From Phaseolus vulgaris (taxonomy: Eukaryota > Streptophyta > Magnoliopsida > Fabales > Fabaceae), in NCBI RefSeq assembly GCF_000499845.2, contig NC_023756.2, forward strand, positions 33,541,406 to 33,605,405: a stretch of 64,000 nucleotides of DNA, in the 5' to 3' direction. The stretch's first letter is position 1; each line of letters starts with the position of its first letter. This document shows positions 55,367 to 64,000 of the stretch, piece by piece. The notes under the pieces are model-generated. The model did no database searches. It saw only the letters and a program-made list of their open reading frames with translations, and had not been told where the DNA came from. A program made the translations under genes and the position numbers.

Positions 55367-55421
55367 CTTTATTGGGTGGCCTCGTTAAAAACCCTCCTTA
55401 GGGAAAAAAGAGTGCCCCCTT
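55367..55421 (-). other. Conserved noncoding block, gypsy-1 copy
   Basis: ATTGGGTGGCCTCGTTAAAA, then CTCCTTAGGGAAAAAAGAG; shared with gypsy-2 (31861-31920) and gypsy-3 (38423-38480). Confidence 0.8.
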
Positions 55422-55482
55422 GAAAAACTGTTTTAACTGAAACTGCTTTAAACTGTTCAAGTTAGTCACTACTTACAATGCT

Positions 55483-58061
55483 TTAACTGTAATAAAACTT
55501 GAGATGGGTGGCGTTCCAAGTACGAGGAATCGCCCCTCCTTCCAACGTCTCCAAGCGGTAGGCACCGTTTCCAAGTGCTTCGGTTATTCTGAATGGTCTT
55601 GCCCACTTCGGCGACAATTTGTTCTCCATCTCATACTGGTGGGCCTTCCTCATCACCAGATCGCCATCTCTGAATCGCCTTGGTTTTATTCTAGAGTTGT
55701 ACCTGCGTTCAACTCTTCTCTTCACTGCTTCAGCCTTCGCCCGTGCTTCCTCCCTGACTTCATCCAGCAAATCCAAATTCATTCTCCTTTCTTCGTTCGA
55801 GTCTTCCGCCACAAAGTTCTGGAATCTCGGCGAGCTTTTCTGGATTTCAACTGGAATCATTGCATCACACCCATACACCAAACTAAATGGGGTTTCATGG
55901 GTTCCTGATTGCTCGGTGGTATGATATGCCCACACTATACGGGGAACTTCTTCAGCCCAAGACCCCTTGGCCTTCTCTAACCTCCTCTTCAAGCCTCTCA
56001 ACAAAACCCGATTGGCTGACTCCACTTGCCCATTCGTTTGTGGGTGCTCCACAGAAGCAAACACCTGCTGTATTCCCGCATCGCCACACAGCTTCTTCAA
56101 CAGGTGACTTGCAAATTGAGTCCCATTATCTGATACCAAACGCTTAGGCACACCAAACCGACACACAATATTCTTCCACACGAAACTCTGAATCTTGTGC
56201 GCGATGATCTAGGCTACTGGTTCTGCTTCAATCCACTTCGTGAAGTACTCGATCGCCACAACCAACTACTTCATTTGCCTGATCGCCAATGGAAAGGGTC
56301 CCAGAATATCGATTCCCCACGTATGGAATGGCCAGGGGCTGTAAATTGACTTTAGCTCTTCTGGAGGCGCCTTGTGCCAATCGGCGTGCTGTTGGCATTG
56401 CTTGCAACACTAGGCATATTTCTGGCAATCTTCCTTCATTGTGGGCCAATAATAACCTGCACGGAGAGTTCTTGTTGCCAAAGTTCGACCCCCGATGTGA
56501 CTCCCACAAATCCCCTCATGGAGCTCAGCCATAATTCTTGTGCACTTCTCTCCGTGTACACATACTAAAAGGGGATGTGTAAACCCAAACCTATACAACT
56601 CGCCATCAACGAGGGTGAACCTGCTGGAGTTCTTCTTTATCTTTCTAGCTTCCATCGGGTCCAGTGGGAGCACGCCATCCGCCATGTAGCGCTAGTATGG
56701 CGTTATCCACGTATCTGGCTCATGGATAACACAAACTTGCATCATCTTTACCTCTCCCACTGGATGTGCTCTAACTCTCGGCATCCTCAAAGTCTCCTGA
56801 GTCAAGGATCTATGACTCCTCGCCATCCCTTCCATCGATTTGCAAATTTGAAGAACCTGGTGATCTACCACAAATGCTCGAGGTGTCTTCAAAGTTTCTT
56901 GTATGACGGTCCTCTGCCTGCCCCCCTTTCCCGAACTGGCGAGCTTGGCTAGCAAGTCAGATTGGGCATTCTGCTCCCTTGGCACGTGTACCACTTCAAA
57001 CAAAGCAAAAGACCGCTTTAACTCTTGCACATACTCCCGGTAAGCCGCCATTTGCGGATCTTTGACCTGAAACTCGCCAGTTACCTGCCCAGTGACCACT
57101 AACGAGTCACTCTTGGCCACCAACACCTTTGCTCCCATTTCCTTCGCCAACAAAATTCCGGCGATCAAAGCCTCATACTCTGCTTGATTATTGATGGCTT
57201 TGAAAGCAAACCTCAGAAATTGTTCTATCAACACATCGTTGGGCCCTTCCAAAATAACTCCAGCTCCGCTACCCTGCTAGTTAGACGACCCATGCACTGA
57301 GAGCACCCAACGAAAATCATCCCCAGCACTCTGCGCTGTTTCAGAAGAGAGCTCGACCACAAAGTCAGCGAAGATTTGCCCTTTGATTGGTCCTCGGGGC
57401 TCATACTTAATATCGAATTCCGACAACTCCACTGCCCATTTTACCATCCTTCCAGCTACATCCGGTTTCTTCAAAACCTTCTGGATGGGTAAGTCAGTCA
57501 TTACTAACACTGTAAAGCTCTGGAAGTAATGACGCAACCTCCTCGCCCAAAACACAACCGCCAGCGCTGCTTTCTCTAAGGCTTGATATCTCGCTTCTGG
57601 GCCCTGCAACACCTTACTAACAAAAAAAAAAGGTTTTTGGACTTGATCTTGATCCTGGACAAGTACCGCGCTTATCGCCTTCTCAGTTATGGCAAAATAC
57701 AACCTGAGGGGCGTTCCCATTTGAGGTTTGCACAAAACCGGCGGGCTCGCCAAATACTCTTTGAGCTTCACAAAAGCTTCTTCACATTCCCTCGTCCAGA
57801 CAAACCTATTATTCCTCTTCAGACATTGGAAATACGGGTGGCCTTTCTCCCCACTGGCAGATACGAATCGAGACAGGGCGGCCATCCGGCCTGTAAGCTG
57901 TTGCACCTCCTTTACGGTGACAGGACTCCTTATCGCCAAAATGGCGGCACAGTTGTCGGGATTTTCCTCGATTCCCCTCTCAGTCAAAAGAAATCCCAGA
58001 AACTTCCCTGCCTCCACGCCGAAAATGCACTTCTCGGGATTCAACTTCAGCTTGTACTTGG
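55483..58061 (-). pseudogene. gypsy-1 pol: RT thumb, two RNase H domains, integrase
   Basis: A single frame with internal stops. 58044-57277: RT thumb and gypsy RNase H (LRLYFAITEKAISAVLVQ, YQALEKAALAVVFW, VMTDLPIQKVL). Then TAG near 57274 in the second, archaeal-type RNase H, which begins WVLSVHGSSN (His where Asp is expected; gypsy-3 has VYADGSSN) and continues NNQAEYEALIAG and VAKSDSLVV. Integrase: zinc region H-H-C-C (HEGICGSHIGG...CKQC, broken by TAG), GIDILGPFP, then two further stops, SDNGTQF and NGQVESANR carrying core Asp and Glu, and a C-terminal domain ending at TAA 55483. Another stop lies near 56693. Several stops fit single C-to-T or G-to-A changes. Confidence 0.9.
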
Positions 58062-59381
58062 CTATGTAACGAACAACTCTTCCAGATCAGTAACGTGTCT
58101 GCTCCTTTCTAGAGATGTCACGACCATATCGTCGACATATGCTTGCACATTCCTCCAAAGCATAGGCGCAAGCACCTTATCCATTAGCCTCTGGTATGTG
58201 GCTCCCGCATTCTTCAGCCCAAAGGGCATCACCTTGTAGCAATAGGATGACCTTTCTGTCATGAAAGCAGTCTTTTCCTCATCCATCGGGTCCATCTTAA
58301 TCTGGTTATATCCCAAGAAGGCGTCCAAGAAACTGAGCAATTTACACCCTGAGGCACTATCCACCAGGGCATCTATACTTGGCAAAGGATAAGAATCCTT
58401 TGGATAGGCTTTATTTAAATCTGTAAAATCAACGCACATCCGCCATTTCCCATTACTCTTCTTGACCAGAACGACATTGGCGAGCCATTCCGGGTATTGA
58501 ATCTCCCTCATATGACCTGCCGCAAGGAGTTTCTGCGTCTCGTCCCTGATCGCCTGTCTCTTTTCTTCGTTAAACTTTCTTCTTCTTTGTCGGATTGGTT
58601 TGACTTGAGGATCCATCGCTAGGCGATGACACAAGAAATCAGGGTCAATTCCCGGAATGTATGAAGCAGACCATGCAAACGTGTCCAGATGCCTATTTAT
58701 TACCTTGACGATCTGGTCTTGTGTCTCGCCATCTAAAGTCTTCCCCAGCTTAAATGTTCTGCCGCCAATCTTCTTCTCAAGCCAATCCTCGACCGGCTGA
58801 GGCCTCTTCTCACTGGTGATTAGCGCTCTCGCGATTCCTGACTCCCTGGCGACTTCCGGGGAGTCCTTCTCTTCCTCAACCTGAGCGGCGTTCTCGCACC
58901 TCGCCTCAACATCCACCATCACCACATCCCTTTCAGTGGCCACCTCAAATGCTGTGTCCACAACTCGCCGATTTTCCTGTTTAGGCTCCACACCAGGGGG
59001 CGGCGTTGTGGTTACATGACACACTGATCTCTTGTTCTTGAGGTTGTTTTCATAGCACTTCTTTGCCTCCTTTTGATCAGAGCGGATGGTGATAACCACC
59101 CCCTCCATTGAAGGTAACTTGACCTTCATGTGCCTCGTAGAAGGCACAGCTCCTATCCTGTTGAGTGTTGGCCTTCCCAACAGGATATTATATGCCGAAG
59201 GAGCATTCACAACAAGGTACCTAATCTTCTCTGTGCGCGAGGCCACCCCATCTGTGAACGTCGTTCTTAACTCAATGTACCCCCTGACCTCCACTTGATC
59301 ACCAACAAAACCGTATAAGCAGCCCCCATATGGCCTCAGTTGGTCGGGGGATAATTGTAACTTTTCCAAAGCAGCCCCCAT
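58062..59381 (-). pseudogene. gypsy-1 protease end and reverse transcriptase
   Basis: A 439-residue frame. It starts inside the protease (VEVRGYIELRTTF, NAPSAYNILLGRPTLNRIG), passes through a linker and contains most of RT: NVVLVKKSNGKWRMCVDFTD, FLDAFLGYNQIKM with the first catalytic Asp, PFGLKNAGATYQRLMDKV, and the catalytic YVDD (VQAYVDDMVV, about residue 420). It stops at 58064 because of a 1-base deletion; the next frame continues directly with the RT thumb. The polymerase residues themselves look intact. Copies element RNA into cDNA in the family; here separated from its RNase H and integrase. Confidence 0.9.
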
Positions 59382-59704
59382 ATGGCCTCAGTTTGCCGAG
59401 CTTCCTTGATCAACCAACACCCGATGAACCATCCTCCCCGCCGTAACGAGCGAGATTACAATGGGATCGTTGTATGGGGCACAACATCCCTAAGATCTTC
59501 TTTGGTGAACGTGATGTCCACATCGGGCGAGTGATTCTCAAAAGCCTCTACTGACATCACGGACCTTGCATATTTCTTCCACTGTGATGCAGTACACCCA
59601 CCACCCGAGAATCCGCCAGCTATATTGTGGATCTCGCCGTGAATGGGTACTTCATGCTGCTGTCCCTCACTGCTCGCCGGTTGTGAACCTGACGATTGCC
59701 CCGT
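59382..59704 (-). pseudogene. gypsy-1 gag-protease junction, rearranged
   Basis: After the gag stop the frame continues (VPIHGEIHNIAGGF, MSVEAFENHSPDVD), shifts near 59480, and reaches the protease loop VLVDQGSSA. Immediately after, about 24 bp (AGCAGCCCCCATATGGCCTC on the plus strand) occurs twice (about 59324 and 59371), replacing the segment seen in gypsy-2 as DVMFRTTF. The protease active-site region is thus destroyed by a local rearrangement. Confidence 0.82.
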
Positions 59705-60913
59705 TTACTTCTCCAGCAAATAGTCTTTCAAGAACCCACACTTGACCAACTCGGCGAGTTGGTATCCCAAAGCCAAGCACGAATTGATGTAGTGGCCAAA
59801 GCTCTTGTGGAACTCACACCACGCGTCCGGTTTTGGCCCCAACACCTTATCCGTTGTCTTCTCAGGTACTTTGAGCCTGGCAGCAATGTTCGGAATGGCG
59901 ATCAGGTCAGCCAATCCCATCACAAACTCGTACCTTGGCGGTCGATTAGACTCTCTAGGCCACCCTGGCCCCTTCCCCTTGCTCTTCTTTGGATCATAAG
60001 GATGATGCATCCTTTGATCCTTCTTCCCTGCCGCCGCCTCCATCACCCTCTGCGACTGAATCCTCGTCTGAGCGCGTGGCTTAGCTGCAGTCACATTCCC
60101 TCTCTTCTCGGAGACTTCGCTTTCAGCGGCGATGTAGGCCACGACACGTCGCCGGATTTCAGCGAACGTGGCGGGGTGGCTCCTGATCAGCGATTCACTA
60201 AACGGTCCAGGCAACACGCCCTTTTTGAAGGCATGCACAAACATATCTTCATCCTTACCTGGCAAGCGGACACTCTGAGCCCCGAATCTGTTCAAAAAAT
60301 CCTTCAGAGACTCCCTTTGATATTGCCTCACATCGAACAGATCGTAAGACACCAACGACGGTGCCTTGTTTACTATGTACTGCTCGACGAACATCTTGGA
60401 GAACTGCTGGAAGGTGGTAATGTGGCCGGTAGGCAGACTGACGAACCACTCCAGCGCTGTTCCACTGAGAGTACTCATGAACACCTTGCAGTAGACTGCA
60501 TCCGAACCGCCTGAGAGCATCATCTGCGTGTGAAACGTCGTGAGATGAGCCTCAGGATCCTCCACCCCGGTGAAAGATGCTTTCACCGATACCGCATTTG
60601 CAGGGACCACCGTGTCCATGATCTCCTGAGAAAACGGCATTGGAAAATTACGCGGTGGGGACGGGGGTGCAGATTTGTCCCCAGTCGCATGCTCCTTCTG
60701 TCCCTGGAGAGCTTTACGTAACTCTTCATTGACTCTGTTAAGCTCTTCATTTCTAGCCTGTGAGGCCACTAGTGCCTCGTGCATTCTCTCTTGTTCAGAA
60801 CGTGATGCAGCCACGTTCTCCTGCAACGTCCTCATCATTTCCATCACCTGCGCCATAGATACAGCGTCCTCTTCGGTTGATGGCGCGACTGAACTGGATC
60901 GCGTTGTCCTCAT
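59705..60913 (-). CDS. gypsy-1 gag
   Basis: 402 residues from ATG 60913 to TAA at 59705-59707. The N-terminal 75 residues form a coiled coil (MMRTLQENVAASRSEQERMHEAL...NEELNRVNEELRK). Residues about 100-280 are the retrotransposon gag domain (FPMPFSQEIMD, CKVFMSTL, YDLFDVRQYQRESLKDFL, PGPFSESLIR, FAEIRRRVVAYIAAE). Near the C-terminus a zinc-binding-like C-x2-H-x4-H-x4-C (CEFHKSFGHYINSC) replaces the usual CCHC knuckle. Gag builds the particle that packages element RNA. The terminal TAA lies where gypsy-2 and relatives read on toward protease and fits a Gln codon changed by one transition. Gag itself seems undamaged and is the best preserved gypsy gene here. Confidence 0.9.
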   Translation of the reverse strand: MRTTRSSSVAPSTEEDAVSMAQVMEMMRTLQENVAASRSEQERMHEALVASQARNEELNRVNEELRKALQGQKEHATGDKSAPPSPPRNFPMPFSQEIMDTVVPANAVSVKASFTGVEDPEAHLTTFHTQMMLSGGSDAVYCKVFMSTLSGTALEWFVSLPTGHITTFQQFSKMFVEQYIVNKAPSLVSYDLFDVRQYQRESLKDFLNRFGAQSVRLPGKDEDMFVHAFKKGVLPGPFSESLIRSHPATFAEIRRRVVAYIAAESEVSEKRGNVTAAKPRAQTRIQSQRVMEAAAGKKDQRMHHPYDPKKSKGKGPGWPRESNRPPRYEFVMGLADLIAIPNIAARLKVPEKTTDKVLGPKPDAWCEFHKSFGHYINSCLALGYQLAELVKCGFLKDYLLEK

Positions 60914-61212
60914 CCTTTCTCAACAAACTTCAAGAAATCACACCAAAATCGTAATCACAAACACTCCGAATCAGAACAAGATTGCGAACTCTTCGAACAA
61001 ACTACAGAGAGACGATTGATCCAGCAATCAATTGATAGAAACCCCAACAATTCATAGAAACTCCACTTTACTGATTAGAACCCCAAGCAAACGGTGAAAC
61101 TCCGGAAAACCGACTACGACAGCAAGCAGTCGAACAGAAATCACCAAAACTTCAATAAACCCGAACTGTGGTTGGGAATCACCTTTTACACGACCCCACG
61201 GTGGGCGCCAGA
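60914..61212 (-). other. gypsy-1 5' leader
   Basis: About 300 nt between PBS and gag ATG, no ORF; expected to hold the packaging signal. Confidence 0.7.
61201..61210 (-). other. gypsy-1 primer-binding site
   Basis: TGGCGCCCAC on the minus strand, 2 nt inside the 5' LTR. Confidence 0.85.
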
Positions 61213-62252
61213 TGATCCTGCCGATTAACCAAGCGCAAGAACAATGCCTCGTCACGATCTTTCCTCACCAGCTTTAACACCACGTGCGTTTCAAGTCCAC
61301 GCTACAGATTGTCTCCCTGAGAACCTGAAAACACAGTATGGCGCCTCTGCGGCTGGTGGCGCTCCGACGCTCAAGTCAGTAACAGGAACACCCAAACACT
61401 GAGAGAAAACTAAGTGCTGTAGAACCGTACTCAAGTGCTCTCAACCAAAAAATAATGAGCCGTAATCAACGTCCCTCTGCAAATTCTGTTAAGTTTACCT
61501 TTATACCTAGGTTTTTTCTCTCTCCAGGCAGTTACGCTTTGGACGCGTGGCTCGCATCCAACCCTGCACGTGTCATCATCTGGGCTGGGGTAACTGGTAG
61601 TACCCAACCTTACATGTGTCATCATCTGGGCTGGGATAACTTGAGCGTCATTTCTATGTAGCATCCAGTTGTGCGGCCAAGTCTCCTATTCAAGGTGTAA
61701 CCTAGCACGTAACGCGCTCTGGAACACCACCCGACAAGGCGAGTATCGGATGCAACAAAGTACACCGTCTCTGTGATATCGCTTGTCGCAAGTGACACCT
61801 TCCTCTTTGCCACGCCATGCATGTTCTAGCTGAGGAAACCTCGCCATCGACGAATGTCCACTCTGGGAATCCCGTCATCGATGAGCAAGCTGTTTCCGCC
61901 AAATCACTTAACCTCCACGCTTCATGCTGACGTAACAATCATCTCTACTGAACTTACACGCTTGAACTTACTCGCCTGAACCTCCAACAGCTTCAACTAA
62001 GTTTACTGGGAAATCCGACGATGTGCCTCTTGTGGCGACTCCTGACCACCTGATCTTCCATCATCTAACACGGCGATCATACGGAAACCTGGCGACAACC
62101 GACTATGTACACTGTAAAAAGCCACTTCCACAAACGGCGGCCATGTTAACTTCTTGACCATTCATCTTTCTCTTGTCCACGTGTCCCGCTAAGCACGCCC
62201 CACATAGTCACTTACTATCCATGTCATCACACCCGATGACCTGATTGGTACA
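61213..62252 (-). repeat. gypsy-1 5' LTR
   Basis: 1040 bp; the plus strand begins TGATCCTGCC and ends GGTACA. Confidence 0.95.
61498..61507 (-). promoter_or_regulatory. gypsy-1 5' LTR TATA-like box
   Basis: GGTATAAAGG on the minus strand, just after CCTA; also present in the 3' LTR at 50244-50253. Same arrangement as gypsy-2. Confidence 0.55.
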
Positions 62253-64000
62253 GTTAACAATGCTGAAGGGAAGGTATCTAATGTATAGGACATGTTTAAA
62301 TCACAGCAAATGGGTTATAACAAAGTTAAATGTTTAAATCACAGCAAAAGGAATGTCACCAATCTCGACTTGAACCCATCCAAATGGATTTAAGCATATT
62401 CAACTTTTCAACGATAAAAAAATTAGTTCAAATAGCAAAAGGGTAATGGATTGGCAAAATTCCAAACCACTTACTGAATGTGAGAACTTGTTGTGCTCAA
62501 AGCTTCAACAACTGTGTCTAGCTCACCATTAGTTAGTAGTAATGTATCTTGCAACATTCAGCAACCAGTTTGTAATAATATCAACAAAATTGCTTTCTTA
62601 ATGGAAACTGACACAGTTTCTAATTAGCACACACAGGTCTCCATCTTATATTGTCTAAAGGACATTTCTATGCAGAAAGAGATGCCTTTACACCTCCTAA
62701 ACATAAAACATGAAACATGGTAAATTTAACATGATTGACTGCTTTTCTTTCGCATCCTAATCAAAACACAAATTTTCCTCCTAGCATTTATCTAGCCTTC
62801 AAAAACAGAATAGAAAACAAACTACACGAAGTTTAAAAAAACCCAAAAAAAATCTTCTAAGAAAGAAGAAACACCCTCTACAAAGAAATCAAACAGACTA
62901 TGCACACTCATCCAACCATATCAAATGACTAGGACAATAATAACATGATATACAGCTTGAAAGAACCATACATGTTTACTCTTTATTTAGCAACATATAA
63001 AAGAGCAAGTACAAACCAACCAAAGCACTTTCACCTCGTGGTTCAGCTCGCAAAATTTAATTAGAACTTAGGAAGTTCTGTCTATACCAGGTAAAAAAAA
63101 TACCAAACCAAAGAAAACCGTTACCATTCCATATTATACCACAACTCTTGTGAGTCGGTAGCTAACTGGCTCACAATAATCTGAATATGCGATTGCAATT
63201 TAAAACCTTGTATCATTGATTAATCCATTCTCATTCTTCTTCTACAAAATTTAGAACCCAACAATAATCATTCTAATCAGTGATATATAAAACCTTGAAT
63301 CATTGATCAATTCACCACCTTTCTTCTTCTGCAAAATAAGGCCTCTTCCCAACCAATTCAACAACTCTCTTCGCAGCACCAAAGTTTAGTTAAATGGATC
63401 CTTACCAAAAATAACCTAATTTAATTCACAAGCAAACCCAAAGAAAACACCAATTCATTTTTATTTCGGTCAAGTTTAGGGTTTATGCTTCAACTACTAA
63501 TTCAAATAAGCATTTGCAAACACGACATGAGCAACTCAGAAAATTCAATGCCAACTGAAGAAATCGACAATGGAAATAGAGAAAGGATAATGAAAAAAAG
63601 AGCAAAATCGATGGTGATGACAGTGGTGTTGCGTTCGCCGGAGAGAACAATGGTGGTGGAGCGTATAGGGGCGTGAGAGAGAGAATATGTACTGAGAAGA
63701 GGAAGAAGAAACCAATTACCATGACGAAGCAGCAAAAGCAGGTCCGTGGTGGAGGAGGAGAAACAAGTCCGTGGTGGAGAAGGAGAAGCTCTGTGGTAGA
63801 GGATGAGAAGTAGCTCTAAGATGGAAGAGGGAAAGTAGCTACTGTGGAGGAGGAGAAACACTAATGGGTTTTTTAGTCAAAAGTTTGAAAAAGTGAGTAT
63901 TTTCCTGAGGTTTGAAAATAAATCATTGGAAAAGTTAAAAGAAAGATAATTTTTCTTTTTTTATTAAAAATATTTATATAAAATAAATAAATAAAATTAA
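62253..64000. other. Unassigned flank
   Basis: No recognised gene or terminus. An imperfect 87-bp tandem duplication lies at about 63201-63370 (TAAAACCTTG at 63201 and 63288). 63640-63860 is GA-rich with repeated GTGGTGGAG(A/G)AGGAGAA words, giving low-complexity open frames on the minus strand. Confidence 0.5.

Larger units (their letters stand above)
49959..62252 (-). mobile_element. gypsy-1: complete Tat-lineage Ty3/gypsy with antisense ORF
   Basis: 12.3 kb on the minus strand: 5' LTR (61213-62252), PBS, gag, PR-RT-RNH-second RNH-INT, conserved block, 48-bp tandem array, antisense two-exon ORF, PPT (51047-51060), 3' LTR (49959-51046). The second, archaeal-type RNase H and the antisense ORF near the 3' end place it in the Tat lineage. 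The LTRs are about 97% identical by eye apart from a 48-bp indel. No target duplication is visible (GTAAG left, GTTAA right). Pol carries several stops and frameshifts, so the copy is not autonomous. Confidence 0.93.

Noticed and set aside
54873..55388. 171-residue frame with a 16-residue repeat
   Set aside because: Open only because the 48-bp tandem unit is a multiple of three; it lies in the gypsy-1 3' UTR.
59696..60514. 272-residue plus-strand frame opposite gypsy-1 gag
   Set aside because: Mirror of the gag reading frame; composition and lack of domain argue against a gene. It is distinct from the real antisense ORF at 51617-54029.
63483..63861. Leu/Ser-rich minus-strand frames near the right edge
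   Set aside because: They arise from a GA-rich low-complexity tract; no domain, start context or splice evidence for a host gene.

Overview
The window is about 64 kb of AT-rich plant nuclear DNA. It holds no host gene I can defend and is mostly layered transposable elements. The repeat types (Tat-lineage Ty3/gypsy with an antisense extra gene, plant L1 LINEs with an RRM ORF1, a TRIM, Helitron, CACTA and MULE-like elements, a tRNA-derived SINE) point to a dicot. The flavour of the repeats suggests a legume of the bean or Vigna type; that taxon call is inference from familiarity, not a search.

Layout. 1-5900: AT-rich DNA with a 5'-truncated, RNase H-bearing LINE (2222-3421). 6368-9255: a truncated L1 on the minus strand with a 75-bp minisatellite in its 3' UTR, and a complete 376-bp TRIM at its 5' edge (TSD TAAAT). 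9480-11069: a SINE and a complete non-autonomous Helitron. 11070-17650: AT-rich DNA without recognisable genes. 17680-24480: an inverted-repeat DNA element holding two LINEs, a short one (17796-18063) with 15-bp TSDs and an apparent 3' transduction, and a nearly full-length 6.2-kb L1 (18238-24431).

27815-45290: an old Tat-like gypsy element (gypsy-3, minus strand). It appears to be split by a CACTA-like element (about 28372-37282), which contains a Helitron 5' end and a younger gypsy (gypsy-2, 30278-35554, perfect TSD AAAAC). The right LTR of gypsy-3 is itself interrupted by a 1085-bp solo LTR (TSD GGTCG). 45291-49958: a decayed CACTA/En-Spm region with a transposase pseudogene, a MULE-like TIR element and a 3' LINE fragment inserted in a transposase exon. 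49959-62252: a complete Tat gypsy (gypsy-1, minus strand) with 1.04-1.09-kb LTRs, gag, PR-RT-RNH-aRNH-INT and, on the opposite strand, a two-exon antisense ORF (51617-54029). 62253-64000: unassigned.

How the parts work together: the three gypsy elements share one plan. In their own sense (minus strand) it is LTR, PBS (TGGCGCCCAC after a 2-nt spacer), gag-pol, a conserved noncoding block, a tandem-repeat array, an antisense coiled-coil ORF (kept in gypsy-1 and gypsy-3, lost in gypsy-2), PPT, LTR. All three pol genes are broken, so none is autonomous. The L1 copies share a 3'-terminal stem-loop whose stem sequence changes while pairing is kept, the most striking signal in the window. Coordinates of element ends were read by eye; identity values are estimates.
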